Shown: positions 38,826-51,740, numbered from the stretch's first letter. The stretch: DNA of 64,000 bases from Morella rubra (GCA_003952965.2 CM025849.1:1788973-1852972); one strand, 5' to 3'. Numbers and translations: made by a program. Notes: a model not told the origin generated them from the sequence alone.

Positions 38826-41800
38826 CATGTGATAAAAATATTTTCTCCTTTATTCATGAAACCAGTAATTTTTTCGACCCCTTCAACTTCTGCCCGTACT
38901 TGACCAACCTTTGATTCTCCTGGCTTCAATTTATCTGCAGACGCAATTATGACATACTTTTCCCTCCCGAAAGAGAATGTGACTGCTAATGTTAAGTTAG
39001 TTCTTTATCATAATTTTTAAATTTATTTTAATAAATAATGTATTTGTATATCTCTTTCGTGATTTTTTCCTTTCTTTTATATATATATATATATTATATA
39101 TATAAATTTTTTTTTTAATCACTCTCCCCCTCACTTCCCACGTTAGATTCTAAGATTGTAATAGTAAGATTGTGAGGTAGTTTTTGGTTATAGATGGATC
39201 GTGGTTATCGGTAGCTTACGTTTTGCCTTGTAATCTAGGATACAGTTAAAATTTTAGAATTTTAAAATCGAATACATTCAAATATTAATACAAATCAACA
39301 ATTTCTACACGTATATTAATAAATTTTAATATCACCTAAATTTTTTTAAAACACTTCAAATTTAAAAAATCTCAGTAAAAAGTATCTAGTAGTGGGCCTT
39401 TTACTATTTTTTAGTTAAGACCAGTGGGCTCCTTTATTTACTATTTTTTAGGTTCAATCGGCTCATACCAACTACTCAAGAGGTTAAGATGGTGCTTAAT
39501 ATTGGTATAATCATTACTCATGAACAGAATAAGAAAACTAGAATCAGATTTTTTTTTTTCCCCAACATTAATACATTTTTTGGTTGATCATGTAAGGAAT
39601 ATTCTGCGGACAAACATATAAAGTTGGTATAAATATCTTCTTTCCAACGTGATACAATACAAGTGGCACTGGATTTTTATAAATTAGGATTCGTAGGTTA
39701 CTTGCATTTGATACCTCTATTCCTCTTTATTTACTATTTTTTACCGTTCAGCCTAACACCTCAACCAGTTAGGGACAACAAAAACTAACTGAGCTTTGAT
39801 TCTTTAATCACGGCTCAGTTATTTCTCCTCCTCCTTTGAGCTGAAAAATGTATACTTATAGGTTAAAACTATTCATGTTCATCAGTTTATACTTCTAGGT
39901 TATTTATTATTTGCTCATTTGCCGTAATATACAAGGTATAGCAAACAAACAAGCGTTTTTTGATGATGATAAAAGAAAGAAATTCTGGACAATTTACTTT
40001 GAAATATAAACTATTAAAATTTGTTATCTATCAAGCGAAATTAGGCTGAGAACAGAGAATTTGGATGCACAACTGCTATGACAAAAATCAAAGCATGTTG
40101 TTAAGCTTTTCAGAGATTAATCAATAGAAACCAATCAAATTCCCACCAGCTTCCTTTTCTCTTTGGTTCCGTCTAATATTCAGAAGAGAAAGTTAACATC
40201 GTCGTTAAGACCAAAAATAGTACAATTTGAGGGGTGGAGATCCCACGAACCAAGGCCCAATTTATACAGAATTACTAAAATATCTTCCAATCATGCATTA
40301 CATATATCTAAATTGAAAGGTAAAATAGATTTTTAAAAAATACATGATTCCACGCGTCAGCTCATTAAATACTCAGATACGTGAATAGACAAAATACCCT
40401 CAACTGATTTACGCAAATTTTGCTTTGGTAAAATATTTGGTCATTTCCTCCCCCTCTCCCTGCGTGCGGCACTGCCGCTTGTTAGCTTCTCCCCTGCGTG
40501 AGTCAGTTTTATTTTTTCGCAAAAGTTAAGTCAGACGGCATTCAACGTTTAGTGGTTTGTCGTTTTCTTCCTGTGATAACACAATACAAGCGGCCACTGG
40601 ATTTTCTATAAATTAGGTAAATTCATAGGTTAACTTAAGCATTGGTCTGATCACCTCTATTCCTCTTTATTCTTCGATGTGAAAAAAACAAATAACTCTG
40701 TTTTCCAAATAGACCGTTGGACACGCCTAACACCTCAACCAGTAATAGGCAAATTCTTCGACAACTTTGAAAAACTAACAAAAGAATCAAAAGCAAGCTA
40801 TATTCCTCTTTGATTCTTTCATTCCTCACGCTTTCAAATCCTTGACACCATCCTTTATCTGACATGTTTAAACAAATTTCCTCCTCCTCCTTTGAGCTGA
40901 AAAATGTATACTTATAGGTTAAAACTATTCAATGTTCTATCAGTTCTATATAGGTTATTTATCTATTTGCTCCAATTTTTTTTGTAATATCTCCAAGAAT
41001 ATCTGCAAACAAACAAGCAGCAGTTCTTTTGATGATGATAAAAGAAAGAAATTCTGGACAATTTATCTTCCTCAAAAGTATAGAACTATTAGCAATTTTG
41101 TATCTGATCAAGCAAGAAATTAGGCAGAGAAACATATAAAACAGAGCATGTTTATTTGCACGGATGCACAACATGCTCAACCATGACAAAAATACAAAGC
41201 ATGTTGGTTAAGCTTTTCAGAGATTAATGAAGGCAATAGAAACCAATCAAATTCCCACCAGCTTCCTTTTCTCTTTGGTTCCGTCTAATATTCAGAAGAG
41301 AAAGTTAACATCGTCGTTAAGACCAAAAATAGTACAATATTTTGAGGGTGGAGATCCCACGAAACAAGCCCAATATACAGAATATACTAAAATATCTTCC
41401 AATCATGCATTACATATATCTAAATTGAAAGGTAAAATAGATTTTTAAAAAATACATGATTCCACGCGTCAGCTCATTAAATACTCAGATACGTGAATAG
41501 ACAAAATACCCTCAACTGATTTACGCAAATTTTGCTTTGGTAAATGACGATTTGGTCATTCCCCCCCCCCCTCCCCCTGCGTGCGGCCTGCGGCTTGTTA
41601 GCTTCTCCCCTGTGTGAGTCAGTTTTATTTTTTCGCAAAAGTTAAGTCAGACGGCATTCAACGTTTAGTGGTTTGTCGTTTTCTTCCTGCTTTTTTTTTC
41701 AATACCTTTCAAATATTCAACTTTTAATAAAAAAAAATCCAAATTATAATAAATATTAAATAATAATATATTTTATATTTTATTTTCTCCGCTCATTTCA

Positions 41801-42700
41801 ATAAAAATAACCTTAAAATATCATTAATGTCATTAATATTTTTACACCTCAACAACTCCTACACAAATACCAATACAACTTTAACATTATCTAAAAAATT
41901 CTTAAATACTTCAAATTCTACCCAAAAAAAAAAAAAAAAAAAAACTTTAAAAAAAGATCATTTAATTCATCCACCGCAAGAGACTTTTCTCCTCCACTTG
42001 CACAATTATTGATAGGACTTGACGACGAAAGGTAAGTTTTTTTTTTTTCTAAGCAAGCGAAAGGTCAGTTGCAACCTCTCTTTTCCAAAAGCAATAGAAC
42101 CAAGCGTCTTGCTCAGCTCCTCTATATATCTTTTTAATAATAGTATTTATATCATGATATCAATTCCTTCCTAACTTTATTAAATACTTTTTTAAAATTT
42201 TCTTCCCATCCCTTTCATCTTTGTTCGAATGAACATTAAACCGATCAACCAAAATAAAACAAGATTTGCATATGCTTCCTTCCTAATACTGTGGAGGATC
42301 TTTACCCACTGAAGTATAATCCTATTTCCTTGGGAAAGGTGACTGGCCCCACTACAAACCTCCTACATTTTCAAATTTTCTCTGTCAAAAGATCAGAAGT
42401 TAGAAAAATCAACCTCCTTTGCTCTGCTTTTATGTCGCTCGATGACTGGTGAGGAACGCGGTTGTGAGAAAAGACTGGTGTGGAGTCCACCGCAATAATG
42501 CAGTTGACAAGGCAGAAGACCACAAGAGCCATCCCATTCCGACCACAAATATATTCAGAAACGAACAATTTCTAAGAAAAGCAACTTCTTGCTGTAGAAC
42601 ATGATTGGAGGAAAATCTCTCTCTGTTTCTTTCTTTCTTTCTTACCTTTAGATGGTGAAAAGAGATGTCATTGGATTCTGGGTCGAGTGAATAATACGGT
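38826..42700 (-). repeat. Modular repeat family, inverted block
   Basis: At about 38826 the array turns round. 38838-39210 is the reverse complement of about 33845-34225 (for example ATTTTTTCGACCCCTTCAAC, TGTGAGGTAGTTTTTGGTTA). 39470-39900 and 40570-40930 are inverted 'GTGAGGAATGAAA' modules. 42050-42560 is the reverse complement of 34380-34960. Between them lie unrelated pieces, including an AT-rich stretch with a long A run (41695-42020). No intact gene. The minus-strand frame 40865-40635 belongs to the repeat. Confidence 0.75.
39580..41690. repeat. Tandem duplication of about 1.1 kb inside the inverted block
   Basis: Two direct copies, about 39580-40570 and 40580-41690. Each holds inverted modules, then the junction GGTTCCGTC|TAATATTCAG where orientation switches, then a shared segment with ATGATTCCACGCGTCAGCTC and GCAAAAGTTAAGTCAGACGG. 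The first copy is more eroded in its left half. The C run at 41561-41570 is unique to copy 2. Confidence 0.75.
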
Positions 42701-44053
42701 ACACATGATGAAGTCCCTTCCATGTCCGACCACCTAAACAAATAAAAACTTAGAAAAAGTAAAAGTAAATCAAACAAACAAGTCACGAGAAAGGAATAAA
42801 AGTATACATTGCTTTTACTAAAGGAGAGGTTATTCCAAACAGCAGAGTAAAACCAGATCCCAAGATATGTATAGTCTTTTGCTTTTTTTAAAAGATTTTC
42901 TTTTAAGTTAATGGGTTGCAGTGTAAGTGTAAGCCAACTCATTGTTTAATCCAACAAAAGCATCTTCTTGCTTATAGAGAAAATCTTTCTCTGTTTCATT
43001 TCTGCTTTTTTTTTTGTCCTATTCAATTTCTACATCGCAAGGGTTTCCGTTGCAGCTTTTAGAGGAATCAAATAAAGGTTATCGAAAAAACAGCAGAGCA
43101 AACCAGATTCCAAGATGTCTTTTGCCTTTTGGTTTTCCACGATTTTAGTTAATGGGTTGCAGTGTAAGTGGAAGCCAACGCATTGTTTAATCTATCAAAA
43201 GCATCTGCCGCCAATTTCTGAGAGTTTCGCTTATTCGCCAAAACTGTGCCATCTGCTATATAGGTACAGTTTATTTTCTAAATATTTTGAGCATAAAATT
43301 TTTAATAAAATAAATATTTTAAAATTTTAATTTATATATATATATATTTTAATTTTCATAGATTTTAATAAAATAAATATTTTTAAAATTTCAAAAATAT
43401 TTTCTAAAATATTTACAAACAAACACCTTTACAGTCTTCACTACGGGTGATACACCCCTATAGTCTTTACTACGGGTGATACGGAGTATGACGTAACAGG
43501 GTGAGGGGCCATGACCCCATGAAATTTTAAGAGCTTCTAATATTTGACATCAATTCTGTTCCCGTTTTTAAAAACAAACTTTGTTTTTCCTAAAAAATGG
43601 AGAAAAAAGTTTTCCAATATTTGATCCCAACACGATATAAAATATCTGGTTTGGAGAATCGAAACAGAGCAATTACTACTAATTCTTTTGTTTGTGACGT
43701 TGTACTCTAAAGTTTAATTTTCTTCTTCATGGTGGTCTTGAATACGAAGGTGATTACCTTAACATGCACGCTTTGTTGCATAGATATCGGTCTTAATTAG
43801 TCAAAGACCTTTCATTTTTCGTCTAATTGCAATTTCTGGGTTCAAGTAGAGCGTACAAACACGCGGGAAAAGTGAAGCGTGCACATGAGAAAGAAGCCAG
43901 CATGTGCCCCCACAAAGGGCCCACGTTCTTGATCAAAGCCCTTTGGGATTCTTGTACACAGCTCAAAATTTCACAGCAGAAAACAATTACTGCTTCTTGT
44001 TTCTGCTTCGCTATCTGCGTCTTTGCTGACTATTCCTTTCTACGAAGAAAACA
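42701..44053. other. Upstream region of the CNL gene: short tandem duplication, MITE, probable promoter
   Basis: A segment with TTAATGGGTTGCAGTGTAAG occurs twice (about 42830-42960 and 43085-43205). A MITE of the 33211-33392 family lies at 43264-43433. A short direct repeat with TACGGGTGATAC occurs near 43443 and 43471. The last 200 bases before the ATG at 44054 are unique and presumably hold the CNL promoter and 5' leader. Confidence 0.55.
43264..43433. mobile_element. MITE, same family as 33211-33392, opposite orientation
   Basis: Begins GTACAGTTTATTTTCTAAAT and ends TTTACAAACAAACACC, matching the reversed ends of the 33-kb element. The interior is AT-rich with a TA run. Non-coding. Confidence 0.55.
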
Positions 44054-45930
44054 ATGGTAGCAGTGGGAGAGCTCATTCTTTCCGCGGTCATTCAGATGCT
44101 GGTTCAGCAACTGCTGTATCCAGAGTTGGTGAAATTTGCAAATCGAGAGGGACTTGGGCGAAAGCTACGCGAGTGGAAGAAAACTTTGTCAAGAATTCAA
44201 AAAGTGCTTGATGATGCGGAGAACAGGCAAGAAAACAATGACTGGGAGGTGAAACAGTGGTTGGATGATCTCAAAGACTTGGCCTATGATGTGGACGACA
44301 TACTGGACGAGTTTAACACGGAAGTTCTGCGAAGCAAATCGATGGGTGAAAACCTAGCGAGCACGAGTAAGGTACGGAATCTCATCCCTGCTTGTTGTAC
44401 CGGTTTGACTCCCAGTGCTGTGAAGATGAACATTAGGCTGGGGCCAAAGATTAAGGAAATCACTGATCGGTTCAACGAGATCGTGAAACAAAAAGACGAT
44501 CTGAATTTGAGAGAAACAGTTGGTGGGAGGAGGCCAAATAGAGAAAGAGAGAGGCTGCAGCCTACTTCTGTAATGAATGAAGCTCGTATTTGTGGGAGGG
44601 AGAAAGATAAAGAGAATGTAGTAGAGTTATTGCTGGCTGAAAATTCTAGTGCTATTGGAGTCGGTGTGGTTTCTATTGTCGGTATGGGAGGCATGGGCAA
44701 AACAACTCTAGCCCAACTTGTATACAACGATGAAAAGTTGAAAGACATTTTTGAGGTGAAAGCATGGGTTTGTGTTTCCGATGACTTTGATGTTGTTAGG
44801 GTGACGAAAGCAGTTCTAAATCGGTCCGTACTTCTGAAAATTGCGAAGGCCAAGCACTAGATTGGTTGCAAGTCCAACTCAAGGAGAAATTGCATGGGAA
44901 GAAGTTTTTGTTGGTCATGGATGATGTTTGGAATGAAGATCACTACGAAGACTGGGCAAAGCTACGTGTTCCGTTCGAGGCAGGGGCTCCTGGAAGTAAG
45001 ATACTCGTCACAACTCGCAGTACAGGAGTTTCATCATTGATGGGAACCGTTGATAGTCCAGCTTACCATTTACAATTGTTGTCAGACGATGTTTGTTTAT
45101 CGATACTTAGCCTACATGCATTGGATGCAAGAGATGCATTTCCAGACCTAGATATCGGCTATTGCAGTGTAAAGGCACCTTTTCGGAGGCCTCCTACGCA
45201 GTAAAAGACTTACAGCGGCATTGGCTCAGACAGAGATTGAAGGATACTTAGGTATTGCTGAATGCAAGAGCTCACCTCGCACCACGAACGAGGGCGAAGG
45301 TGTGTATTAAGTGACTATGGAAGAAGAGATAAGCCAGTTGCTCAACAGCGAGTTACCAAGTCCTTAAGCAGAAGAGTTTTTGGATGCCATCCCCGATTAG
45401 AATTTGTGCTTACTAGTTCTATTATGGATGGCCATCCAAAGAGAAGAAGGGGGAAAGAAATGGAAGAAGTTGGTGATGAATACTTCCTTGCTCTTGCATC
45501 AAGATCATTTTTCCAACAATCAAGCAACGACGAGTCACGATTTGTAATGCATGACCTCATCAGTGATTTGGCAGAATCGGTTGCAGGAGATACATGCTTT
45601 AGAGTGGAGGATGGATCGGGGAGGAGCAACAAACGCGAAATTCCCAAAAAAGCTCGGCATTCGTCTTATCTTGCTGATGAATATGATGGCGTCAAGAAGT
45701 TTGGGGCATTTTCTGATGGCAACATTTACGCACTTTCATATCTCTTAGCCCTGATCAAGGGATGCTACTGCTTGACTCGGCATGTTCCGTATGAGTTGTT
45801 GCCAAAATTACAATGCCTAAGAGTGCTTACCCTTAGTGGTTACTAACATATTTGGGCTGCCTGATTCGATTGGGTTTTGAAGCATCTACGGTACGTTGAT
45901 CTTTCTTATACTTCAATTGAAAGCTTGCCT

Positions 45931-47232
45931 GAATCAACGACCACTCTCTGTAACTTACAAACATTGTTATTGAAGGAATGTGAGCTCTAAAGAAATTACA
46001 TTCAGAGTTTGGAAAGCTAGTCAATCTACGCCATCTTAATATTGAAGGAGCAAGGTCATTGGAAGGAATGCCTCCCGGAATGGGCAAATTAACATCTCTC
46101 CAAACATTGTCTGATTTTGTGGTGGGAGAAGGAAGTTGCTCTGGGATACAAGAGCTAGGGCCTTTATCACATCTTCGAGGGACACTCCGCATTTCAAGAT
46201 TGGAGAAAGTGAAAAACATTGGGGATGCAAAGGACGCCAATTTACTTGGTAAGTCCAAACTTGACAGGTTGGTGTTGGAGTGGAGTCCGAGAGTCGCAGA
46301 ACAGAAGAAGTGATGAATTTGAGTTTGTACTTAACATGTTACGGCCGAACAATTCTTTGAAAGAGCTCACTATCGAGAACTACGGCGGTACAAAATTTCC
46401 GACTTGGTTAGAGGTCCTTCATTTCCTAATATGGTGGTCCTGAGGATTGAAAACTGTAAAAGTTGCACATCCTTGCCCCCAGTCGGACAACTAGCATCTC
46501 TCAAAGACCTTTCTATCAGGGCATGGCGGCCGTGAAGAATGTTGGTCCTGAATTTTATGGGGAAGGTTGTTCCCAACCTTTTAAATCCTTGGAGAAACTG
46601 AGTTTCGAGATATGGAAGAATGGGAGCACTGGAGTCCCCCTGGGGAATTCCCACGCCTGCGGAATCTTTGTATTGACAACTGTCCCAAGCTGTTGGGGAA
46701 GTTACCAGATCACCTCCCTTCACTTGAAACGGTAAAGATAAGTAGTTGCTGGAATTTGGTGGTTCCAGAAGCGGTTGTGTACAAAAATATGGTGGACTCC
46801 AGCTATTTGCATATTTCAAAATTCACTCCTCAAATAGAAGGGTTAAATATGGAACGTCTGACAAATGTTGAAGTTTATGTATTGAGAGTTGTGAGGAGAT
46901 GAAGCCTTTGTGGTCGAATGACGTGGGATTACTGCGACATCTCCCGCGTCTCCGTTCTCTGGAAATCTCGTTGTGTCCAAGATTAGTTTCCTTGGTGGCG
47001 AAAGAAGTAGAAGAGCAGTTACCGTACACAGTGAAACAAATCACAATTTGCATGTTGCAATCTTTACCAAAGTCAATGATGTACAACAACACATGCCTCG
47101 AATCTATTGCAATGTGATTCGTTGACACACTTTGCAAGAGGCCTGCTTCCTCCCACTTTAAAGAGGCTTCAGATAAAATGCGCTAATTTGCGGATTTTGT
47201 TTGACGGGGATGACGATATCAACAGCTGCCAG
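45931..47232 (+). repeat. LRR segment, internal duplication copy 1
   Basis: Starts GAATCAACGACCACTCTCTG and includes EGMPPGMGKLTSLQTLSDFV, GPLSHLRGTLRISRLEKVKN and LLGKLPDHLPSLETVKISSC. The same series recurs 1.48 kb downstream. Reading frames break several times. Confidence 0.85.
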
Positions 47233-47412
47233 CACAACACATGTGCTGGAATCCAAAGAGGAATCTAAGAGTGGGCTTTGGTAGATTTCTGTTGTCCAAA
47301 TCTTGGTTACTGCAAACCAGCAAGAGGCCAGCTTCCCCCCACTTTAAAGAGGCATCTCAGATTTGGCCTTTCGCTTAATTGAAAGCTGCGGATTTTGAAT
47401 TGGACGGGGACT

Positions 47413-48757
47413 GAATCGACCACTCTCTGTAACTTACAAACATTGCTATTGAAGGAATGCGCTCTAAAGAAATTACCTTCAAAGTTTGAAAGCTAGTCAA
47501 TCTACGCCATCTTAATATTGAAGGAGCAAGCTCATTGGAAGGAATGCCTCCCGGAATGGGCAAATTAACATGTCTCCAAACATTGTCTGATTTTGTGGTG
47601 GGAGAAGGAAGTTGCTCTGGGATACAAGAGCTAGGGCTTTTGTCACATCTCCGAGGGACACTCCGCATTTCAAGATTGGAGAAAGTGAAAAACATTTGGG
47701 ATGCAAAGGACGCCAATTTACTTGGTAAGTCCAAACTTGACAGGTTGGTGTTAGTGTGGAGTGAGAACGACGAGTCACAGAACAGAAGAAGAAGTGATGA
47801 ATTTGAGTCTGTACTTAAAATGTTACGGCCGAACAATTCTTTGAAAGAGCTCACTATCGAGAACTACGGCGGTACAAAATTTCCGACTTGGTTAGGAGGT
47901 CCTCATTTCCTAATATGGTGGTCCTGAGATTGAAAACTGTAAAAGTTGCACATCCTTGCCCCCAGTCGGACAACTAGCATCTCTCAAAGACCTTTTTATC
48001 AGAGGCATGGCGGCCGTGAAGAATGTTGGTCCTGAATTTTATGGGGAAGGTTGTTCCCAACCTTTTAAATCCTTGGAGTGAGTTTCAAAATATGGAAGAA
48101 TGGGAGCACTGGACTCCCCCTGGGGAATTACCACGCCTGCGGCATCTTTTTATTGACAACTGTCCCAAGCTGTTGGGGAAGTTACCAGATCACCTCCCTT
48201 CACTTGAAACGGCAAAGATAAGTAGTTGCTGGAATTTGGTGGTTTCAGAGCATTGTGAACAAGATATGGACGACTCAGAAGCGGTTGTGTACAAAAATAT
48301 GGTGGACTCCAGCTATTTGCATATTTCAAAATTCACTCCTCAAATAGAAGGGTTAAATATGGAACGTCTGACAAATGTTGAAGATTTACGTATTGAGAGT
48401 TGTGAGGAGATGAAGCCTTTGTGGTCGAATGACGTGGGATTACTGCGACATCTCCCGCGTCTCCGTTCTCTAATTATTTGTGTGTCCAAGACTAGTTTCC
48501 TTGGTGGCGGAAGAAGTAGAAGAGCAGTTACCATACACGGTGAAAGAAATCACAATCCCATTGCGAAATGTTGCAATCTTTACCAAAGTCAATGATGCAC
48601 AACAACACATGCCTCGAATCTATTCGGCTTTTCGGTTGTGATTCGTTGACACACTTTGCAAGAGGCCAGCTTCCCCCGACTTTAAAGAGGCTTCAGATAA
48701 CCAATGCGCTAATTTGCGGATTTTGTTGACGGGGATGACGATATCAACAGCTGCTGC
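47413..48757 (+). repeat. LRR segment, internal duplication copy 2
   Basis: Starts GAATCGACCACTCTCTGT and repeats the copy 1 series with few differences. It keeps a stretch absent from copy 1 (EHCEQDMDDSEAVVYKNMVD) and longer open frames (47535-47927, 48023-48595). The 180-bp spacer before it (47233-47412) is itself made of LRR-tail scraps. Confidence 0.85.
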
Positions 48758-49545
48758 AGCACATCTCTTCTTGAGAACTTAGATTGGAATGTGGTCCCTG
48801 AAATGCCTAACATTGAGTGGAGAACTACTGCAACACTTGGACACTGAATCAGTAGCAAAGAGTTCCCTCACAACTCGCTTCTTGAAAATTGATATCCCGA
48901 TAACCTCAAGTCCTTACCCATGGGCTTAGACAGCCTGGCCCATCTAAATCAGATTTCTGTTCACTTGTCCAAATCTTGTTTTGTTCCAAGACGGAGAGTC
49001 GCTCCCTGCAAACCTTGGAGAGCTTTCAATTTGAGTGTGACAAAATGCAGGGCCTTCCCAACAACATGCACAACCTCAACTCTCTTCGAAAATTGGAAAT
49101 AAATTTGATGTCCAGGGACTTCATTCGGAAGAAGGTTTCCCCCTAACTTAACATCACTTGTTATCGATCTCGCAGGCCTTGTTTGACTGGGGTTGCACAC
49201 AATACCTCATTCAAACCTAAATTTATGGTGGATCTTCACATTTGATATCCTTCCCAGAGATGATGCTTCCTGCCTCTCTAACCAGCCTCACGATCGAAGA
49301 CTTCCCGAAGCTGGAATCCCTATCTTCTAAAGGCTTCCAAAATCTCGCCTCTCTTGAAAAGTTAACTATCTGACTGCGAAAATCTCAGTTTCCTTCCGAA
49401 GGATGGTCTGCCTCCAACAATCCTATCCCTTGAGATCTGCAGTTGTCCTCTGCTGAAAAAACGCTGCAAGAAAAAAGGACAAGAGTGGTCCAAGATAGCC
49501 AACATCCCTTGCGTTAAATTTGATTGGCAGATCTTCAAGTTTTGA

Positions 49546-50184
49546 GTAAAGAAGAAAAGGAAGAAATGCAGAAGCACAGACTCGAGTCTCCAGGTACTTG
49601 AGCATAAACATATAGTTAGCATACTATCTACCTCCGTGATATCTTATTATCGTACATAGTCCTTGTGCTATGAATTTTTGTCAAATTGAACCACTTCTTA
49701 GGAATTTCTTCGGCATGTTTGTCATTACTTTGGCATTTGCAGATTTGATGAACCATGTCAATTGTTTTCCATTACTAATTGGCATATCGCTGAATAGTGA
49801 TCATTCCAAACTTATGAAAGAGGGTGCCAATGGCAGGTATAACTGAACAGAGGTATTTTTTTTTTTCTCAGTAACCTTTCTCGGTTTTGCCTTTTCGAAG
49901 TATTTCGTTACTAATTGGTTTATTTGCTAAATGTTGATCGATCCAGATTTGATGAACCAATGGGGGGAAGAAGTTGTCGGTTGTATATATAGTTGGATAG
50001 AGGTACTTCATTTTGTTTGCCATCACTGCCCATGTTTTGAGTGAAACTTTCAGCAAACTTTTAATTACTAGTTGGCATATTGCAGAATGCTGAACACTCC
50101 AGATTTGAATAGCCATTGGGGGAAGAGTTTGTCAGCATATTTAGCTTCACAGAGGTAATTACTGTTATCATTACGTCTACATCA
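49546..50184 (+). other. CNL 3' UTR with three mini-exon-like repeats
   Basis: Three related pieces each begin after CAG with ATTTGATGAACC or ATTTGAATAGCC and end AGAG before GTA: 49743-49852, 49947-50002 and 50103-50154. Each is preceded by a diverged repeat with TTACTAATTGGCATATTGC-like sequence. Spliced 3' UTR exons are known for CNL genes. Here the exon has been tandemly multiplied. Confidence 0.5.
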
Positions 50185-51740
50185 ATTGAAGTTCTATGCA
50201 AAAGAAAAGGTAATAATAATGTGGTACATTTGTTCTAGCATTTAAGATTTCCGAATAGCGTTTTCATTATTTCTATTGATCCTACGCAAGCATATAATAG
50301 TTTCTTGTAAAAATATGTCGTTAACTCTTTGAGATGCTGATCTAAGTTAGCACTTATCCATCAAATTGTTATCTCATTTGTACAGCTGGACGAGGATGAT
50401 ATAAAGAATTGCTAGAGCACGACTCTTCTTGAGTACTTGGTGAGGTGAGACAATGTCCATCCCTAAATCCTTAACATGAAGTGGAGAATTACCTGCAACA
50501 ATCAATTGCCTCTATGTTATGCATTGTTAGAAGCTGGGGGCAATAGCAAAGAGGTTACATCACAACTCAACTTCTTGTTTGATATCTCGAGTAGCAATCT
50601 TAAATAGTTACCTGCGCATATACACAACCTTAGCCATCTGAATCAAATTTCTATTAGCAATTGTCCAACTCTTGTTTTCTCCTCAGATGCAATGTTGCCT
50701 CCTGCCAACCTGAGAGCAGCTTGAGACTTCCAGAAGGATGATGCTAGCCCTGTTTAACTCCATAGAAAACGTCGTGCTCTCTTGGAAGATCGAAACTTTG
50801 GAAATGGGCAAGCACTATATCCTTTGTGGAAGACGGTTTTTCCACCAGCCTAAGTCGCTTAAGATGGGTGATCTTAACAGCACCGTTGTTGTTTAGGTGG
50901 GGATTTCTAATAATTATCTCTCTTTGAACTATTTTTCATTAGTGGTGGATGTCCACACAATTTGATGTTGCTCTACCTCTCTAACCAGCCTCACTATTGC
51001 TGGCTTCCCAAATCTGAAATATTTGTCTTCTGAAGGCCTTCAAAATTGAATCCTCACCTCTCTTGAAGAACTGTCTACGTCAAATGAGCCTGTTTACAAA
51101 AATCTTATGTCCTTTCCAGAGTTTCCCTCACTCCTAATAATGTCTTAATTATTGTTCTCATTAAATCAATTGAATCTATGCAAAAGAAAAGGTAATAATA
51201 ATGTGGTACATTTGTTCTGGCATTTAAGATTTTCCTTTTTTCTTCAAGATATAGTCATTGTATTGCTGGATATCGTTTTCATTATTTCTATTGATCCTAC
51301 CCAAACATATAATAGTTTCTTGTAAAAATATGCACTCTTTGAGATGCTAATCTAAGTTAGCACTCTATGACCAATTGCTATCTCAACCTTTAGTTCCTCT
51401 AGAATGAGCTATGTATCAAGAATTGCTAGAGCACGACTCTTCTTGAGTACTTGGGGAGGGGAGACAATGTCCATCCCTAAATCCTTAACATGAAGTGGAG
51501 AATTACCTGCAACAATCAAGTGCCTCTATGTTATGTATTGTCAAAAGCCGAGGGCAATAGCTAAGAGGTTAAATCAGAACTCACTTCTTGAATATATTAA
51601 TATCTCGAGTAGCAAAAATCTTAAATAGTTACAACCTGTTTTCTGAAGGCCTTCGAATCCTCACCTCTCTTGGAGAACTGTCTACACCAAATGAGCCTGT
51701 TTACAAAAATCTTATGTCCTTTCCAGAGCTCCCTCACTCC
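50185..51740. repeat. Tandem duplication of an LRR-tail/3' region
   Basis: The series AATGTGGTACATTTGTTCT, TTTCTATTGATCCTAC, GAATTGCTAGAGCACGACTC and AGTGGAGAATTACCTGCAAC occurs at about 50185-51165 and again at about 51170-51740. Embedded codons recall CNL LRRs (CCTCACTCCT..., TCTCTTGGAGAACTGTC), but no frame stays open. Confidence 0.7.

Larger units (their letters stand above)
44054..49545 (+). pseudogene. CC-NBS-LRR disease-resistance gene (RPP13-like-1 class), degenerate
   Basis: A 268-codon frame from ATG 44054 gives a good N-terminus. The coiled-coil/Rx-N domain (1-110) has the EDVID-equivalent YDVDDILDEF at 78-87. The NB-ARC domain has P-loop GMGGMGKTT at 210-218 and RNBS-A FEVKAWVCVSDDFDV. 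The frame then shifts. 44866-45204 continues with kinase-2 KKFLLVMDDVWNE and RNBS-B GSKILVTTRSTGV. The GLPLA/ARC2/MHD part expected next is largely missing (about 45130-45460). 45430-45846 resumes at MEEVGDEYFLALASRSFFQQ, MHDLISDLAESVAGDTC and LPKLQCLRVLTLSGY. LRRs follow in several frames, with an internal duplication, and the family C-terminus is LLKKRCKKKGQEWSKIA...VKFDWQIFKF (stop 49543-49545). Such proteins are intracellular immune receptors. With several frameshifts and a lost ARC2 region this copy should not make one. A truncated CC-NB product of 268 aa is possible. Residual assembly error could inflate the break count. Confidence 0.9.
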
